From: CAYTOF01 sp964439435
GTDB taxonomy: Bacteria; Bacillota; Clostridia; Oscillospirales; QAMX01
Direction: 5' to 3'
Length of the DNA stretch: 60,499 bases
Assembly: GCA_964439435.1 (NCBI GenBank)
Contig: CAYTOF010000004.1
Location: 1 to 60,499, forward strand
Shown here in pieces: positions 33,052 through 40,989 of the stretch. Position 1 is the stretch's first letter, and each line of letters opens with the position of its first letter. The notes beneath the pieces were generated by a model, which worked only from the letters and a program-made list of their open reading frames with translations, was not told where the DNA came from and did not search any database. A program made the translations under genes and the position numbers.

Positions 33052-34419
33052 TTATCTAAAAGGATATTTAAATCCCTTACTGTTCCTTGCTTGCGGTCCG
33101 CCAAAATTTTTGATTGTTTTACCACCGCTCATTTTTCGTGCCATTTTACACGTCATATCGAATTGTTTGAGAAGTCTGTTGATATCTTCTATTCTTGTAC
33201 CGCTACCGGCTGAAATTCGTTTTTTACGTGAATAATTAAGTATTTCAGGGTTTTGTCGTTCCTTTTTTGTCATTGAAAGAATAATTGCCTCGGTGCGAGC
33301 TATTTGACGCTCATCTATTTTGGCGTTTTGAAGTTGCTTGGTATCAAGACCCGGCACCATACCGAGTATACTTTGTATTGACCCCATTTTTGTCAATTGA
33401 CGCATTTGATCTAAAAAATCGTCAAGGGTCATCTGGTTTTTGCGCATCTTTTCTTCTAGTTCAACTGCTTTTCTCTCATCAAAACTTTCTTGTGCCTTTT
33501 CAATAAGCGTGAGCATATCACCCATGCCCAATATACGAGAGGCCATACGATCAGGGTAGAAAGGTTCAATATTTGCAGAATCTAATTTTTCACCAATTCC
33601 TACAAACTTAATTGGTCTGCCGGTTGCAGCGCGTACAGAAAGCGCTGCTCCTCCTCTTGTGTCAGAATCCAACTTGGCTAGGAAGACACTATCTATACCA
33701 AGCCTGAGGTTAAAAGCAGTAGCTGCATTGACAGCATCTTGTCCAGTCATTGCGTCGACAACAAGCATTATCTCATTTGGTTGCACTGCCAATTTTATGT
33801 CATTAAGTTCATTCATCAGTTCATCATCAATATGCAAACGACCGGCTGTATCGATGAAAACCATATCATTCCCGTGATCACGAGCGTGCAAAATAGATTG
33901 TTTCGCTATTTGGACAGGATCTGTTTGTCCTTGCTCGAACACAGGAACACCTACTTGGGCTCCAACAATTTTTAATTGTTCTATGGCTGCCGGACGATAA
34001 ATATCGCAAGCTACGAGCAGAGGGCGCTTATTAAACTTTGTTTTAAAATAGCCTGCAAGCTTTGCACCGTTCGTCGTCTTTCCGGCACCTTGCAGCCCGA
34101 TTAGCATTATTATTGTAGGGGGTTTGGTGGCAGTGTTTATTTTAACATTTTCATTGCCCATTAAGGCCGTCAGCTCATCATTGACTATCTTAACAATTTG
34201 TTGACCTGGTGTTAGGCTTTCGAGAACTTCACTTCCCAAAGCTCGTTCTGAAACTGAGCCGATAAATCTGTTGACAACAGTAAGCGCAACATCGGCTTCA
34301 AGAAGAGCATTCTTCACTTCGCGCATTGAAATGTTAATGTCATTCTCAGAAAGTCTGCCTCGACCACGTAACTTTTTAAATATATTTTGTAATTTATCTT
34401 GAAGATTTTCAAAAGCCAT
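33052..34419 (-). CDS. ffh: Signal recognition particle GTPase Ffh (SRP54)
   Basis: 455 residues, full length. Delivers nascent membrane and secreted proteins to FtsY and the translocon, together with the SRP RNA. NG domain motifs: GLQGAGKTTNGAKLAG (P-loop), VACDIYRPAAIEQLK, DTAGRLHID, LAKLDSDTRGGAALS and GVGEKL-like FVGIGEKLD. The C-terminal M domain starts near residue 300 and includes MTLDDFLDQMRQL and RISAGSGTRIEDINRLLKQF. It follows ylxM by 28 bases in one transcript. The methionine-rich tail of the M domain is modest. Confidence 0.98.
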   Translation of the reverse strand: MAFENLQDKLQNIFKKLRGRGRLSENDINISMREVKNALLEADVALTVVNRFIGSVSERALGSEVLESLTPGQQIVKIVNDELTALMGNENVKINTATKPPTIIMLIGLQGAGKTTNGAKLAGYFKTKFNKRPLLVACDIYRPAAIEQLKIVGAQVGVPVFEQGQTDPVQIAKQSILHARDHGNDMVFIDTAGRLHIDDELMNELNDIKLAVQPNEIMLVVDAMTGQDAVNAATAFNLRLGIDSVFLAKLDSDTRGGAALSVRAATGRPIKFVGIGEKLDSANIEPFYPDRMASRILGMGDMLTLIEKAQESFDERKAVELEEKMRKNQMTLDDFLDQMRQLTKMGSIQSILGMVPGLDTKQLQNAKIDERQIARTEAIILSMTKKERQNPEILNYSRKKRISAGSGTRIEDINRLLKQFDMTCKMARKMSGGKTIKNFGGPQARNSKGFKYPFR

Positions 34420-34447
34420 TAATTTGGAATCCTCCGTGTGGTTTCGT

Positions 34448-34810
34448 TTATGAATTTAATCTCGCGAGTGAAGAAATCTCTGATAATCTTGCTTCAAAAT
34501 CAGCAGATCTATACCGTTTGTTATTAAGTTCAAGAAGCTGATCTGAGAGCTCAGAAATTTTGGAAAAAGCCTTGGTGCTTTCTTTAAACTTAGCTACCAA
34601 ACCGAGCTTTTCCTCTAAATCTCGCAGAATATTTTTTGAACGCACAATGGCATCTCTGATGCCTTGTCGCGTAATTTCAGTATGTTCAGATATTTCTGCA
34701 AGAGATAAGTCTTCATTGTAGTAAAGATCGAAAGCCTCCTGCTGTCTTGGAGTTAACACAGAACCATAGTAGTCAAAAAGCAAACACATTTCCAATGAAT
34801 CGTCTTTCAA
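34448..34810 (-). CDS. ylxM: YlxM/p13-like DNA-binding protein (UPF0122)
   Basis: 120 residues. An N-terminal sigma-factor-like helix-turn-helix (LTPRQQEAFDLYYNEDLSLAEISEHTEITRQGIRDAI) is followed by a helical tail. The family is found next to ffh in Firmicutes and is thought to modulate SRP, by literature on the p13/YlxM group; the mechanism is not certain. The gene leads the operon behind a strong promoter. A usual upstream neighbour, ftsY, is absent here. Confidence 0.92.
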   Translation of the reverse strand: MKDDSLEMCLLFDYYGSVLTPRQQEAFDLYYNEDLSLAEISEHTEITRQGIRDAIVRSKNILRDLEEKLGLVAKFKESTKAFSKISELSDQLLELNNKRYRSADFEARLSEISSLARLNS

Positions 34811-35123
34811 AGCTATACCTCCTTGCGTGTTGGCACAAACACATGTAAAGCTATACTCTTTACATTGATAATCATAGCATATTTTTTAGAGGTTGTCAAT
34901 ACAATTATCAGACAAACTGAATGGACAGAAAATAAGCTGTGCTACACTTTCAAAGCTCGAATAAATTATTGCTTTAGAGAGCAATAATTTTTATATTATT
35001 TATTTTTCTCAATATTCATGGTATAATAAACTATAAGAAATGCAGCAGTAATATAACGCATTTGTATGTGTAAACTCTATGGAGTTATAAATACGGTTGG
35101 TCAAACCAAATATGGAGGTAATT
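34811..35123. other. Divergent regulatory region ylxM / yqhY
   Basis: About 310 bases. It holds the strong minus-strand promoter at 34871-34899 and, on the plus strand, a TATAAT at 35022-35027 whose -35 is poor, probably the yqhY-nusB operon promoter. A short repeat of TTGCTTTAGAGAGCAATAA type near 34970-34990 forms a weak hairpin. No other gene is seen. Confidence 0.55.
34871..34899 (-). promoter_or_regulatory. Promoter of the ylxM-ffh-rpsP-khpA-rimM-trmD operon
   Basis: On the minus strand a perfect TTGACA (34899-34894), a 17-base spacer and TATGAT (34876-34871), 60 bases before ylxM. Confidence 0.85.
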
Positions 35124-35492
35124 ATGTCAGAAAAATATGAAGTTAATTCATCTGGACGTGTTAAAATTTCAGAAGAAGTAATTGCTGCGATAGCGATTGT
35201 TGCGGCTTCTGAAGTAGAAGGTGTGAAATATCTTTACGGGAAAAAACCCCAATCAGTGTGCAAGAAAGCTAAAAAGCATGTACGTATGTCTTTTAAAGAC
35301 CAACAAGTAACTGTGGATATTTCAATTGTTATAAAATATGGTTATGTGATACCAGATGTTGGTTACGCTGTACAAGAAAACGTACAAAAGAACATTGAAT
35401 GCATGACAGGGTTAAGAGTTGCTGCTATTAATGTACATTGCTCAGGCATAGCATTTACTAAAGAAGAAGCAAATCGTGCAGCAGGAGACTGA
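35124..35492 (+). CDS. yqhY: Asp23/Gls24 family protein (YqhY-like)
   Basis: 122 residues with the Asp23/Gls24 fold pattern: GRVKISEEVIAAIAIVAASEVEGV at the start, VDISIVIKYGYVIPDVGYAVQENVQKNIECMTGL in the middle. Members next to nusB are YqhY in Bacillus, where loss disturbs fatty-acid synthesis through acetyl-CoA carboxylase; the same role is possible here but unproven. GGAGGT before the ATG at 35124 sets the start rather than the earlier TTG at 35097. It is the first gene of a run that continues through ispA. Confidence 0.9.
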   Translation: MSEKYEVNSSGRVKISEEVIAAIAIVAASEVEGVKYLYGKKPQSVCKKAKKHVRMSFKDQQVTVDISIVIKYGYVIPDVGYAVQENVQKNIECMTGLRVAAINVHCSGIAFTKEEANRAAGD

Positions 35493-35495
35493 TGA

Positions 35496-35993
35496 GTGGT
35501 GAACTTGAATGTTTCAAGGAGTCAAGCTCGAGAAATTGCGCTGGGATGCTTGTTCGAATGTTTTTTTAGAAATAGCAATCCTTTGGAAGTGCTTGACTAC
35601 AGATTAGCAAGTGAAGAGATGGCGAGTTTAGCAGAGGAATCCGACTCGTATGAACGCACGCTTAACGAAGCCAGCGAAAATTATATTAGGGATATTGTTA
35701 CCAGAGCTTGTGAGAACGATGAACAGTTATTCACTCAAATCAAAGAACTGGCAGTAGGGTGGAGAGGTGAACGGATTTCAATAATGACTAAAAGCATCCT
35801 TTCCCTTTCTATGACAGAGATTCTTTTTCGATCTGATGTTCCAATGAGCTCGTCAATTAACGAAGCTGTAGAACTTGCTAAGAAATACGATTCAGAAAAA
35901 GCTCCAGCCTTTATCAATGGTATTTTGGGTGCATATGTGCGTAATCTTGAAGTAAAGACAAATCAAGAAAAAGGGCGTTGCACAGATGAATAA
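35496..35993 (+). CDS. nusB: Transcription antitermination factor NusB
   Basis: 165 residues. An N-terminal helix with the conserved SRSQAREIALGCLFECFF is followed by an all-helical domain with SILSLSMTEILFRSDVPMSSSINEAVELAKKYDSEKAPAFINGIL, the NusB signature. NusB with S10 (NusE) binds boxA in rRNA leaders and supports antitermination. The start is a GTG (35496 or the next codon 35499), with AGGAG in the end of yqhY. A 15-residue acidic stretch around residues 40-60 is an insertion relative to shorter NusB proteins. It overlaps the next gene by eight bases. Confidence 0.93.
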   Translation: MVNLNVSRSQAREIALGCLFECFFRNSNPLEVLDYRLASEEMASLAEESDSYERTLNEASENYIRDIVTRACENDEQLFTQIKELAVGWRGERISIMTKSILSLSMTEILFRSDVPMSSSINEAVELAKKYDSEKAPAFINGILGAYVRNLEVKTNQEKGRCTDE

Positions 35994-36945
35994 TAACGCT
36001 TGCCTTGGAGTCGACACCAGTAACTACACAACATCTGTTGCAATTTATAGTGGAAAAGATGATATCCTGAAGGAAGTTAGAAAACCTTTAACTGTCAAAT
36101 CCGGAAGCAGAGGACTAAGACAAAGTGAAGCGTTATTTCAGCATCTTAAAAGTTTGCCGGACGTATTAAGCAATCTTTTTTCTAATGAACAAAAGAATTT
36201 CCGGTTGTCTTGTGTTGGTGTATCAACTGCACCACGCGATGACCCGAACTCATACATGCCTTGTTTTCTTGCCGGCGAGAGCGTAGGGAATGCCATTGCT
36301 TTGTCGCATGATATTCCAATGTATAAGTTCTCTCATCAATCCGGACATATAGCAGCAGCAATATATGGTTCTGGTAAGCATGAGCTATTGGAAAAAGAAT
36401 TTTTTGCTTGGCATTTGTCCGGCGGCACATCGGAGCTAGTACTGGTGAAGCCTAGTGCAGACAAGATAATATGTCAAAAGAGGATTGGTGGAAGCCTGGA
36501 TATATCTGCAGGACAAATAATAGACAGAATAGGTGTGAAGTTAGGCATACACTTCCCCTGTGGAGCTGAATTAGATAAACTTTCGAAAAGTTATTACAAA
36601 AATATAATTCCAGCTAGGCTTTGGAGTGATGGGACAGAAATTAGCTTTTCAGGACTTGAGAACAAGGCGATGGAGCTTATAAAAAATAACGCTAACCATA
36701 ATTATATTGCAAAGTACCTTTTCACTTCAATTGCGGATTTGATTATAAAATCTACGGTTGCTGTAACTAAGCTTTATCGCCCAATGCCTGTCCTTTGTTG
36801 TGGTGGTGTTATGTCCAATTCACTCATCAGAACAGTTCTTAGCGACGCATTTGAGGCTGTTTTCGCTCCAAACAACTATTCTATAGATAATGCCATGGGG
36901 ATCGCTTACCTGGCATATTTGAAGGATAATGCTAAATACAGCTGA
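35986..36945 (+). CDS. TsaD-like (Kae1/peptidase M22 family) paralog
   Basis: 319 residues, ASKHA ATPase fold: GVDTSNYTTSVAIYSG (phosphate-1 loop), LSGGTSELVLV and CCGGVMSNSLIR. It belongs to the TsaD/Kae1 family but differs from true TsaD. The metal motif is HQSGH (residues of the segment KFSHQSGHIAAA) where TsaD usually has HxEGH, and it is about 20 residues shorter. A divergent TsaD-like gene between nusB and xseA is, from memory, common in Clostridia; its job is not known and it need not make t6A. Start overlaps nusB, implying translational coupling. Confidence 0.82.
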   Translation: MNNNACLGVDTSNYTTSVAIYSGKDDILKEVRKPLTVKSGSRGLRQSEALFQHLKSLPDVLSNLFSNEQKNFRLSCVGVSTAPRDDPNSYMPCFLAGESVGNAIALSHDIPMYKFSHQSGHIAAAIYGSGKHELLEKEFFAWHLSGGTSELVLVKPSADKIICQKRIGGSLDISAGQIIDRIGVKLGIHFPCGAELDKLSKSYYKNIIPARLWSDGTEISFSGLENKAMELIKNNANHNYIAKYLFTSIADLIIKSTVAVTKLYRPMPVLCCGGVMSNSLIRTVLSDAFEAVFAPNNYSIDNAMGIAYLAYLKDNAKYS

Positions 36946-36968
36946 AAGAAGGGAGAGGGGATTAAAAT

Positions 36969-38174
36969 TTGAATAGAGACAATCCATTTAGTGTGTCTGA
37001 GCTAAATGCTTATTTAAAAAAAATTGTGGATTCAGATAATACATTGAAAAACATAGCACTTAAAGGGGAAATCTCAAATTACAACCGAAATGTTTCGGGT
37101 CACGTTTATTTTTCGTTAAAAGATGAAAAATCCTCGATAAATATAGTGATGTTTAGTATGTATGCGGAGAAGCTTAAAACAGCGCTTGAAAATGGCATGA
37201 GAGTTATTGCTGTTGGAAGCGTATCCGTATTCAATAGAAACGGCAACTGTCAATTCTATGCAAATTCAATAATCCCGGATGGTATCGGTGATTTGTTTTT
37301 GGCTTTTGAACAACTAAAAGAGAAACTTAGCAAAAAAGGTATGTTTTCTGTTGAAAGAAAAAAACCCATACCTAAATTTCCTAAAAAAATTGCTCTGGTT
37401 ACATCTCCTACCGGAGCTGCAATACATGATATGTTGAGAGTTTTGCGCCATAGATTCCCTCCAACAAAAGTTCTTATAGTACCAGTTAAGGTTCAGGGAG
37501 CCGGAGCAGCGGAGGAAATAGCGCATGCAATAGGTTTAATAAATGCCAAAAATGCCGCTGACTTGATAATAGTTGGGCGAGGTGGAGGCTCCATCGAGGA
37601 TTTATGGTGCTTTAATGAAGAGATGGTTGCGTATGCGATTTTCAATAGCCGTATACCAATCATATCCGCAGTTGGGCATGAACCGGATTTTACTATATCT
37701 GATTTTGTTGCAGACTTACGCGCAGCAACACCCTCCAATGCAGCAGAATTGGCAGTGCCTGATTTCACTGACCTGATTGCTCGGATAAATGATTCCAAAG
37801 CGCGTATCACGAATATATTGCGAATGCAGTTGGACTATTACTCAACAAAACTTGATGCCTTTATTGACAAGCAAGTACTTTCTTCACCTTTGGTATACAT
37901 AAATGAACGAAGTCTGGTTGTCGACTTCGTTTCCCAAAGATTTGAGTCTGCCGGAAAACTTCTGGTATCCATACAAGAACGCCGGTTGGGGGCAATGGCT
38001 GCTCAATTAGACGCCATGAGTCCACTTAAGGTATTGGGTAGAGGGTACTCAATAACAAGACATACAGATGGCAAGGCTGTCCGAAAAGCTTCAGAACTCA
38101 CTGTCGGAAATAAAGTTAACATAATGTTTTCACACGGGACGGCTCGCTGTGATGTGATTTCGATCGAGGAATAA
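36969..38174 (+). CDS. xseA: Exodeoxyribonuclease VII large subunit
   Basis: 401 residues. An N-terminal OB-fold (FSVSELNAYLKKIVDSD, GEISNYNRNVSGHVYFSLKDE) is followed by the catalytic domain with KKIALVTSPTGAAIHDMLRVLRHRFP, IIVGRGGGSIEDLWCFNEE and SAVGHEPDFTISDFVADLRAATPSNAAEL. The enzyme degrades single-stranded DNA bidirectionally in complex with XseB. The start is a TTG at 36969 preceded by a GGGAGAGGGG ribosome binding site. xseB follows 34 bases downstream. Confidence 0.96.
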   Translation: MNRDNPFSVSELNAYLKKIVDSDNTLKNIALKGEISNYNRNVSGHVYFSLKDEKSSINIVMFSMYAEKLKTALENGMRVIAVGSVSVFNRNGNCQFYANSIIPDGIGDLFLAFEQLKEKLSKKGMFSVERKKPIPKFPKKIALVTSPTGAAIHDMLRVLRHRFPPTKVLIVPVKVQGAGAAEEIAHAIGLINAKNAADLIIVGRGGGSIEDLWCFNEEMVAYAIFNSRIPIISAVGHEPDFTISDFVADLRAATPSNAAELAVPDFTDLIARINDSKARITNILRMQLDYYSTKLDAFIDKQVLSSPLVYINERSLVVDFVSQRFESAGKLLVSIQERRLGAMAAQLDAMSPLKVLGRGYSITRHTDGKAVRKASELTVGNKVNIMFSHGTARCDVISIEE

Positions 38175-38208
38175 ATATTGTTATACCACTTGAAAGAGAG
38201 GTAGATGA

Positions 38209-38442
38209 ATGGAAAAAAAGATGAACTTTGAACAGGCTATAGCAAGATTAGAAGAGATTACAAAGCTATTAGAAAAAGGTGATGTACCTCTCGAAAAAAG
38301 TCTTGAGTATTTTGAAGAAGGAACAATTCTTGTGAAAAAATGTCGATCTTTGCTAGAGCAAGCTGAACAGAAAGTTAAAATTTTGTCGAAAGCACAAGAC
38401 GGGTCGTATAAGCTTAGTGATTTCGAGGTAGAGGATGCTTGA
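38209..38442 (+). CDS. xseB: Exodeoxyribonuclease VII small subunit
   Basis: 77 residues, a helical hairpin typical of XseB: NFEQAIARLEEITKLLEKGDVPLEKSLEYFEEG and an amphipathic second helix. Several copies wrap the XseA coiled coil. The ATG at 38209 is taken as start, with GAGAGG upstream; an ATG at 38221 is possible. Its last eight bases overlap ispA, so the two are translated together. Confidence 0.95.
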   Translation: MEKKMNFEQAIARLEEITKLLEKGDVPLEKSLEYFEEGTILVKKCRSLLEQAEQKVKILSKAQDGSYKLSDFEVEDA

Positions 38443-39316
38443 TAATCTAACTCAGCATTTGCATGTGATAGAAAATAGATTGAAAACACTTTTCAATGAA
38501 AGAGAAATACACCATGCACTGCTTTTGAATGAATCTATGCGTTATAGCATATTTCCGGGCGGAAAAAGACTGAGGCCCATATTATTGTTGGAATTTGGAC
38601 GTTTAATCGGAAACACTTATGATGATGCTTATTTGGATTTTGCTTGCGCAGTTGAACTTATACATTCATATTCTTTGGTTCATGATGACCTACCGTGTAT
38701 GGACGATGACGATATGCGTAGAGGACAACCATCTACCCATGTCAAATATGGTGAAGCTGGAGCGGTCCTTGCAGGAGACGCACTATTAACCTCGGCTTTT
38801 GAGTTGATGTTGCGTAATTCAGATAGATGTCCGGCGAGACTTGCAGCTGCATATGAACTGGCTACTGCATCTGGGAGAGAAGGGATGATAGCCGGACAAG
38901 CGATGGATCTGATTTCAGAACCAATTCACTTCTCAAATCTTAAAGCCTTAGAGAAAATAAGTATGCTAAAAACTGCAGCCCTTATACGTGCATCCTGTTT
39001 ATGTGGTTTAATTCTCGGCGGAGAACAGCGCGCTGAAAGAATACAAGCAGCCTCGGAGTTTGGTATAAATTTTGGACTGGCATTTCAAATAAGAGATGAT
39101 TTATTGGATGCAATTGGAAATGAAACAGCATTGGGGAAGCCGATTGGAAGTGATGGAAAAGCATCAAAATTCACCTTTTTTAATTTACTTGGCTTTGAAA
39201 CATGTGTTGAAAGAGTTGAAAAACATACACAAATCGCAATAGATGCTCTAAACGTTTTTAATAATGCTGATGAATTAATAAAAATGGTACTCAAGATGAG
39301 AGAAAGAGTTTCATGA
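38435..39316 (+). CDS. ispA: Polyprenyl synthetase, farnesyl diphosphate synthase type
   Basis: 293 residues of the trans-isoprenyl diphosphate synthase family. The first aspartate-rich motif is HDDLPCMDDDDMRRG and the second is IRDDLLD; GGKRLRPILLLE binds the homoallylic substrate. The two residues inserted in the first motif (DDLPCMD) are typical of bacterial FPP synthases, which build C15 diphosphate from DMAPP and IPP. The gene ends the yqhY-nusB-tsaD-like-xseA-xseB-ispA run; dxs, which often follows in Firmicutes, is absent. Confidence 0.95.
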   Translation: MLDNLTQHLHVIENRLKTLFNEREIHHALLLNESMRYSIFPGGKRLRPILLLEFGRLIGNTYDDAYLDFACAVELIHSYSLVHDDLPCMDDDDMRRGQPSTHVKYGEAGAVLAGDALLTSAFELMLRNSDRCPARLAAAYELATASGREGMIAGQAMDLISEPIHFSNLKALEKISMLKTAALIRASCLCGLILGGEQRAERIQAASEFGINFGLAFQIRDDLLDAIGNETALGKPIGSDGKASKFTFFNLLGFETCVERVEKHTQIAIDALNVFNNADELIKMVLKMRERVS

Positions 39317-39343
39317 ATTTGAAATAAAAAAAGTGTTTTAATG

Positions 39344-39388
39344 GGCTCCAATTCAACGTGGGTTTATCTCAACAATTGAATTGGAGCC
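39344..39388 (+). terminator. Stem-loop after ispA
   Basis: Thirteen-base-pair perfect stem (39344-39356 with 39376-39388), 28 bases after the ispA stop, without a clear T run. Confidence 0.6.
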
Positions 39389-39440
39389 TATCAATTATTA
39401 GTTTTATATGCTATAAAGGCAATTATTTTTGAAATTCCTA

Positions 39441-39469
39441 TTGACAAAATCGAAGTAACAGTATATAAT
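39441..39469 (+). promoter_or_regulatory. Full-consensus promoter of the Re-citrate synthase gene
   Basis: Perfect TTGACA (39441-39446), 17-base spacer, perfect TATAAT (39464-39469). Expected transcription start near 39476, inside the palindrome described next. Confidence 0.9.
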
Positions 39470-39472
39470 TTC

Positions 39473-39506
39473 AGCACTGTATAATTGTATACAATTATAC
39501 AGTGCT
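39473..39506. promoter_or_regulatory. 34-base perfect palindrome over the transcription start, probable GntR operator
   Basis: Bases 39473-39489 are the exact reverse complement of 39490-39506. The centre is ATTGTATACAAT, which fits the operator style of the FadR (FCD) branch of GntR regulators. It begins four bases after the -10 box, so a bound protein would block transcription. The GntR/FCD gene at 40990 is the obvious candidate. Confidence 0.8.
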
Positions 39507-39561
39507 AAAATTATAGGTGCAATTTTATTAGCATAAAGATTATTTTGAACAGGAGAATTAT

Positions 39562-40929
39562 ATGTTGGAGATTAGTAAAAAAACAAATCTTCTTGAACGT
39601 GATCCTTACAAATACAGATTACAAGAAGTGGATGAACCGCAACTCTTTAGAGAAATCTATCCGTATTCACAAGTTCCAAAGGTAGTTTTCAACCATCGCA
39701 GAGTGAACTTTGATATGCCAGAGAACATATGGATAACTGATACTAGTTTTCGAGATGGACAACAATCACAGGCACCGTATTCCGTTGAACACATAGTGGA
39801 GCTTTATAAAAAACTGCATCGCTTAGGTGGTCCAAATGGGATAATCCGCCAAACAGAGTTTTTCGTATATAGCGAAAAAGATAGACAAGCCATCGAAAAA
39901 TGTATGGAACTTGACTATGAATTCCCTGAAATAACCACATGGATTCGTGCTACAAAAAATGATTTTGAACTAGCAAAAGGAATGAATATTAAAGAAACCG
40001 GGATATTGATTTCAAGTTCTGATTATCATATTTTCAAAAAATTAAATATGACCAGGGGAGAGGCGCTTAGACACTACCTGTCAATTGTGTCAGCGACGCT
40101 GGAAGCCGGGCTTCGTCCAAGATGTCATTTAGAAGACATAACGAGAGCGGATTTTTATGGGTTTGTAGTCCCATTGACAAATGCTCTTATGGAAATGTCG
40201 ATCGATGCCAAAATACCTGTAAAAATTCGCGTTTGTGACACTTTGGGACTGGGCATTCCATATCCCGAGGTAGCTTTGCCACGTAGTGTACCGGGCATCA
40301 TTAATGGTTTAAAACATTATTCCGGAGTGCCGAGTGAGCTACTTGAATGGCATGGGCACAATGATTTTTATAAATCTGTCACCAATGCTGCAACTGCTTG
40401 GCTATATGGCGCATCTGCTGTAAACTGCTCTTTGCTTGGCATAGGAGAGCGCACAGGCAATGTACCATTAGAAGCAATGGTTATAGAGTATGCTTCTTTG
40501 CGTGGTACTAATGATGGCATGGATACTACTGTGATTACGGAAATCGCAAAGTATTTTGAAAATGAAATGGGATATTCCATACCACAAATGACACCTTTTG
40601 TAGGCAAGAGTTTCAATCAAACACGAGCTGGAATACATGCAGACGGATTGTTAAAAGATGAGGAAATCTACAACATATTTGACACTAGTGCCATCCTAAA
40701 GCAGAATACCGGTGTTGCTATAAATTCTACATCAGGGCTTGCCGGAATTGCATATTGGATAAATAACTACTATGGCCTTATTGGTGAGAAAAGAGTGTCA
40801 AAACAATCAGACTTGGTGCTGAAAATTAAACAATGGGTTGACATAGAGTACGAATCTTGCCGTCAGACCCTTATAAGCGACGAAGAACTAACTGCTTTAG
40901 TAAAAGAATTTGCTCCCGAGCTAACTTAG
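39562..40929 (+). CDS. Re-citrate synthase-like HMGL-family enzyme
   Basis: 455 residues of the isopropylmalate/homocitrate synthase (DRE-TIM) superfamily. Seen: ITDTSFRDGQQSQAPYS (metal and catalytic aspartate/arginine), PRCHLEDITRAD, RVCDTLGLGIPYPEVALPRS and WHGHNDFYK (metal histidines), then FNQTRAGIHADG. Length and whole-protein pattern, including LHRLGGPNGIIRQTEFFVYSEKDR, match what I recall of the Clostridium kluyveri Re-citrate synthase, which makes citrate from oxaloacetate and acetyl-CoA in anaerobes lacking the usual Si-enzyme. It lacks the C-terminal regulatory domain of LeuA. Homocitrate synthase or an acyl-specific relative is the alternative. AACAGGAGAA precedes the ATG. Confidence 0.8.
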   Translation: MLEISKKTNLLERDPYKYRLQEVDEPQLFREIYPYSQVPKVVFNHRRVNFDMPENIWITDTSFRDGQQSQAPYSVEHIVELYKKLHRLGGPNGIIRQTEFFVYSEKDRQAIEKCMELDYEFPEITTWIRATKNDFELAKGMNIKETGILISSSDYHIFKKLNMTRGEALRHYLSIVSATLEAGLRPRCHLEDITRADFYGFVVPLTNALMEMSIDAKIPVKIRVCDTLGLGIPYPEVALPRSVPGIINGLKHYSGVPSELLEWHGHNDFYKSVTNAATAWLYGASAVNCSLLGIGERTGNVPLEAMVIEYASLRGTNDGMDTTVITEIAKYFENEMGYSIPQMTPFVGKSFNQTRAGIHADGLLKDEEIYNIFDTSAILKQNTGVAINSTSGLAGIAYWINNYYGLIGEKRVSKQSDLVLKIKQWVDIEYESCRQTLISDEELTALVKEFAPELT

Positions 40930-40989
40930 TACACTCTTTTTTTCGACGCAGATCACGGTAAATATCCAATATACCTGGATGGTGTTTAA

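Noticed and set aside
39562..40929. Annotation as 2-isopropylmalate synthase (LeuA)
   Set aside because: It lacks the C-terminal regulatory domain and leu neighbours, and its pattern fits the Re-citrate synthase group better.
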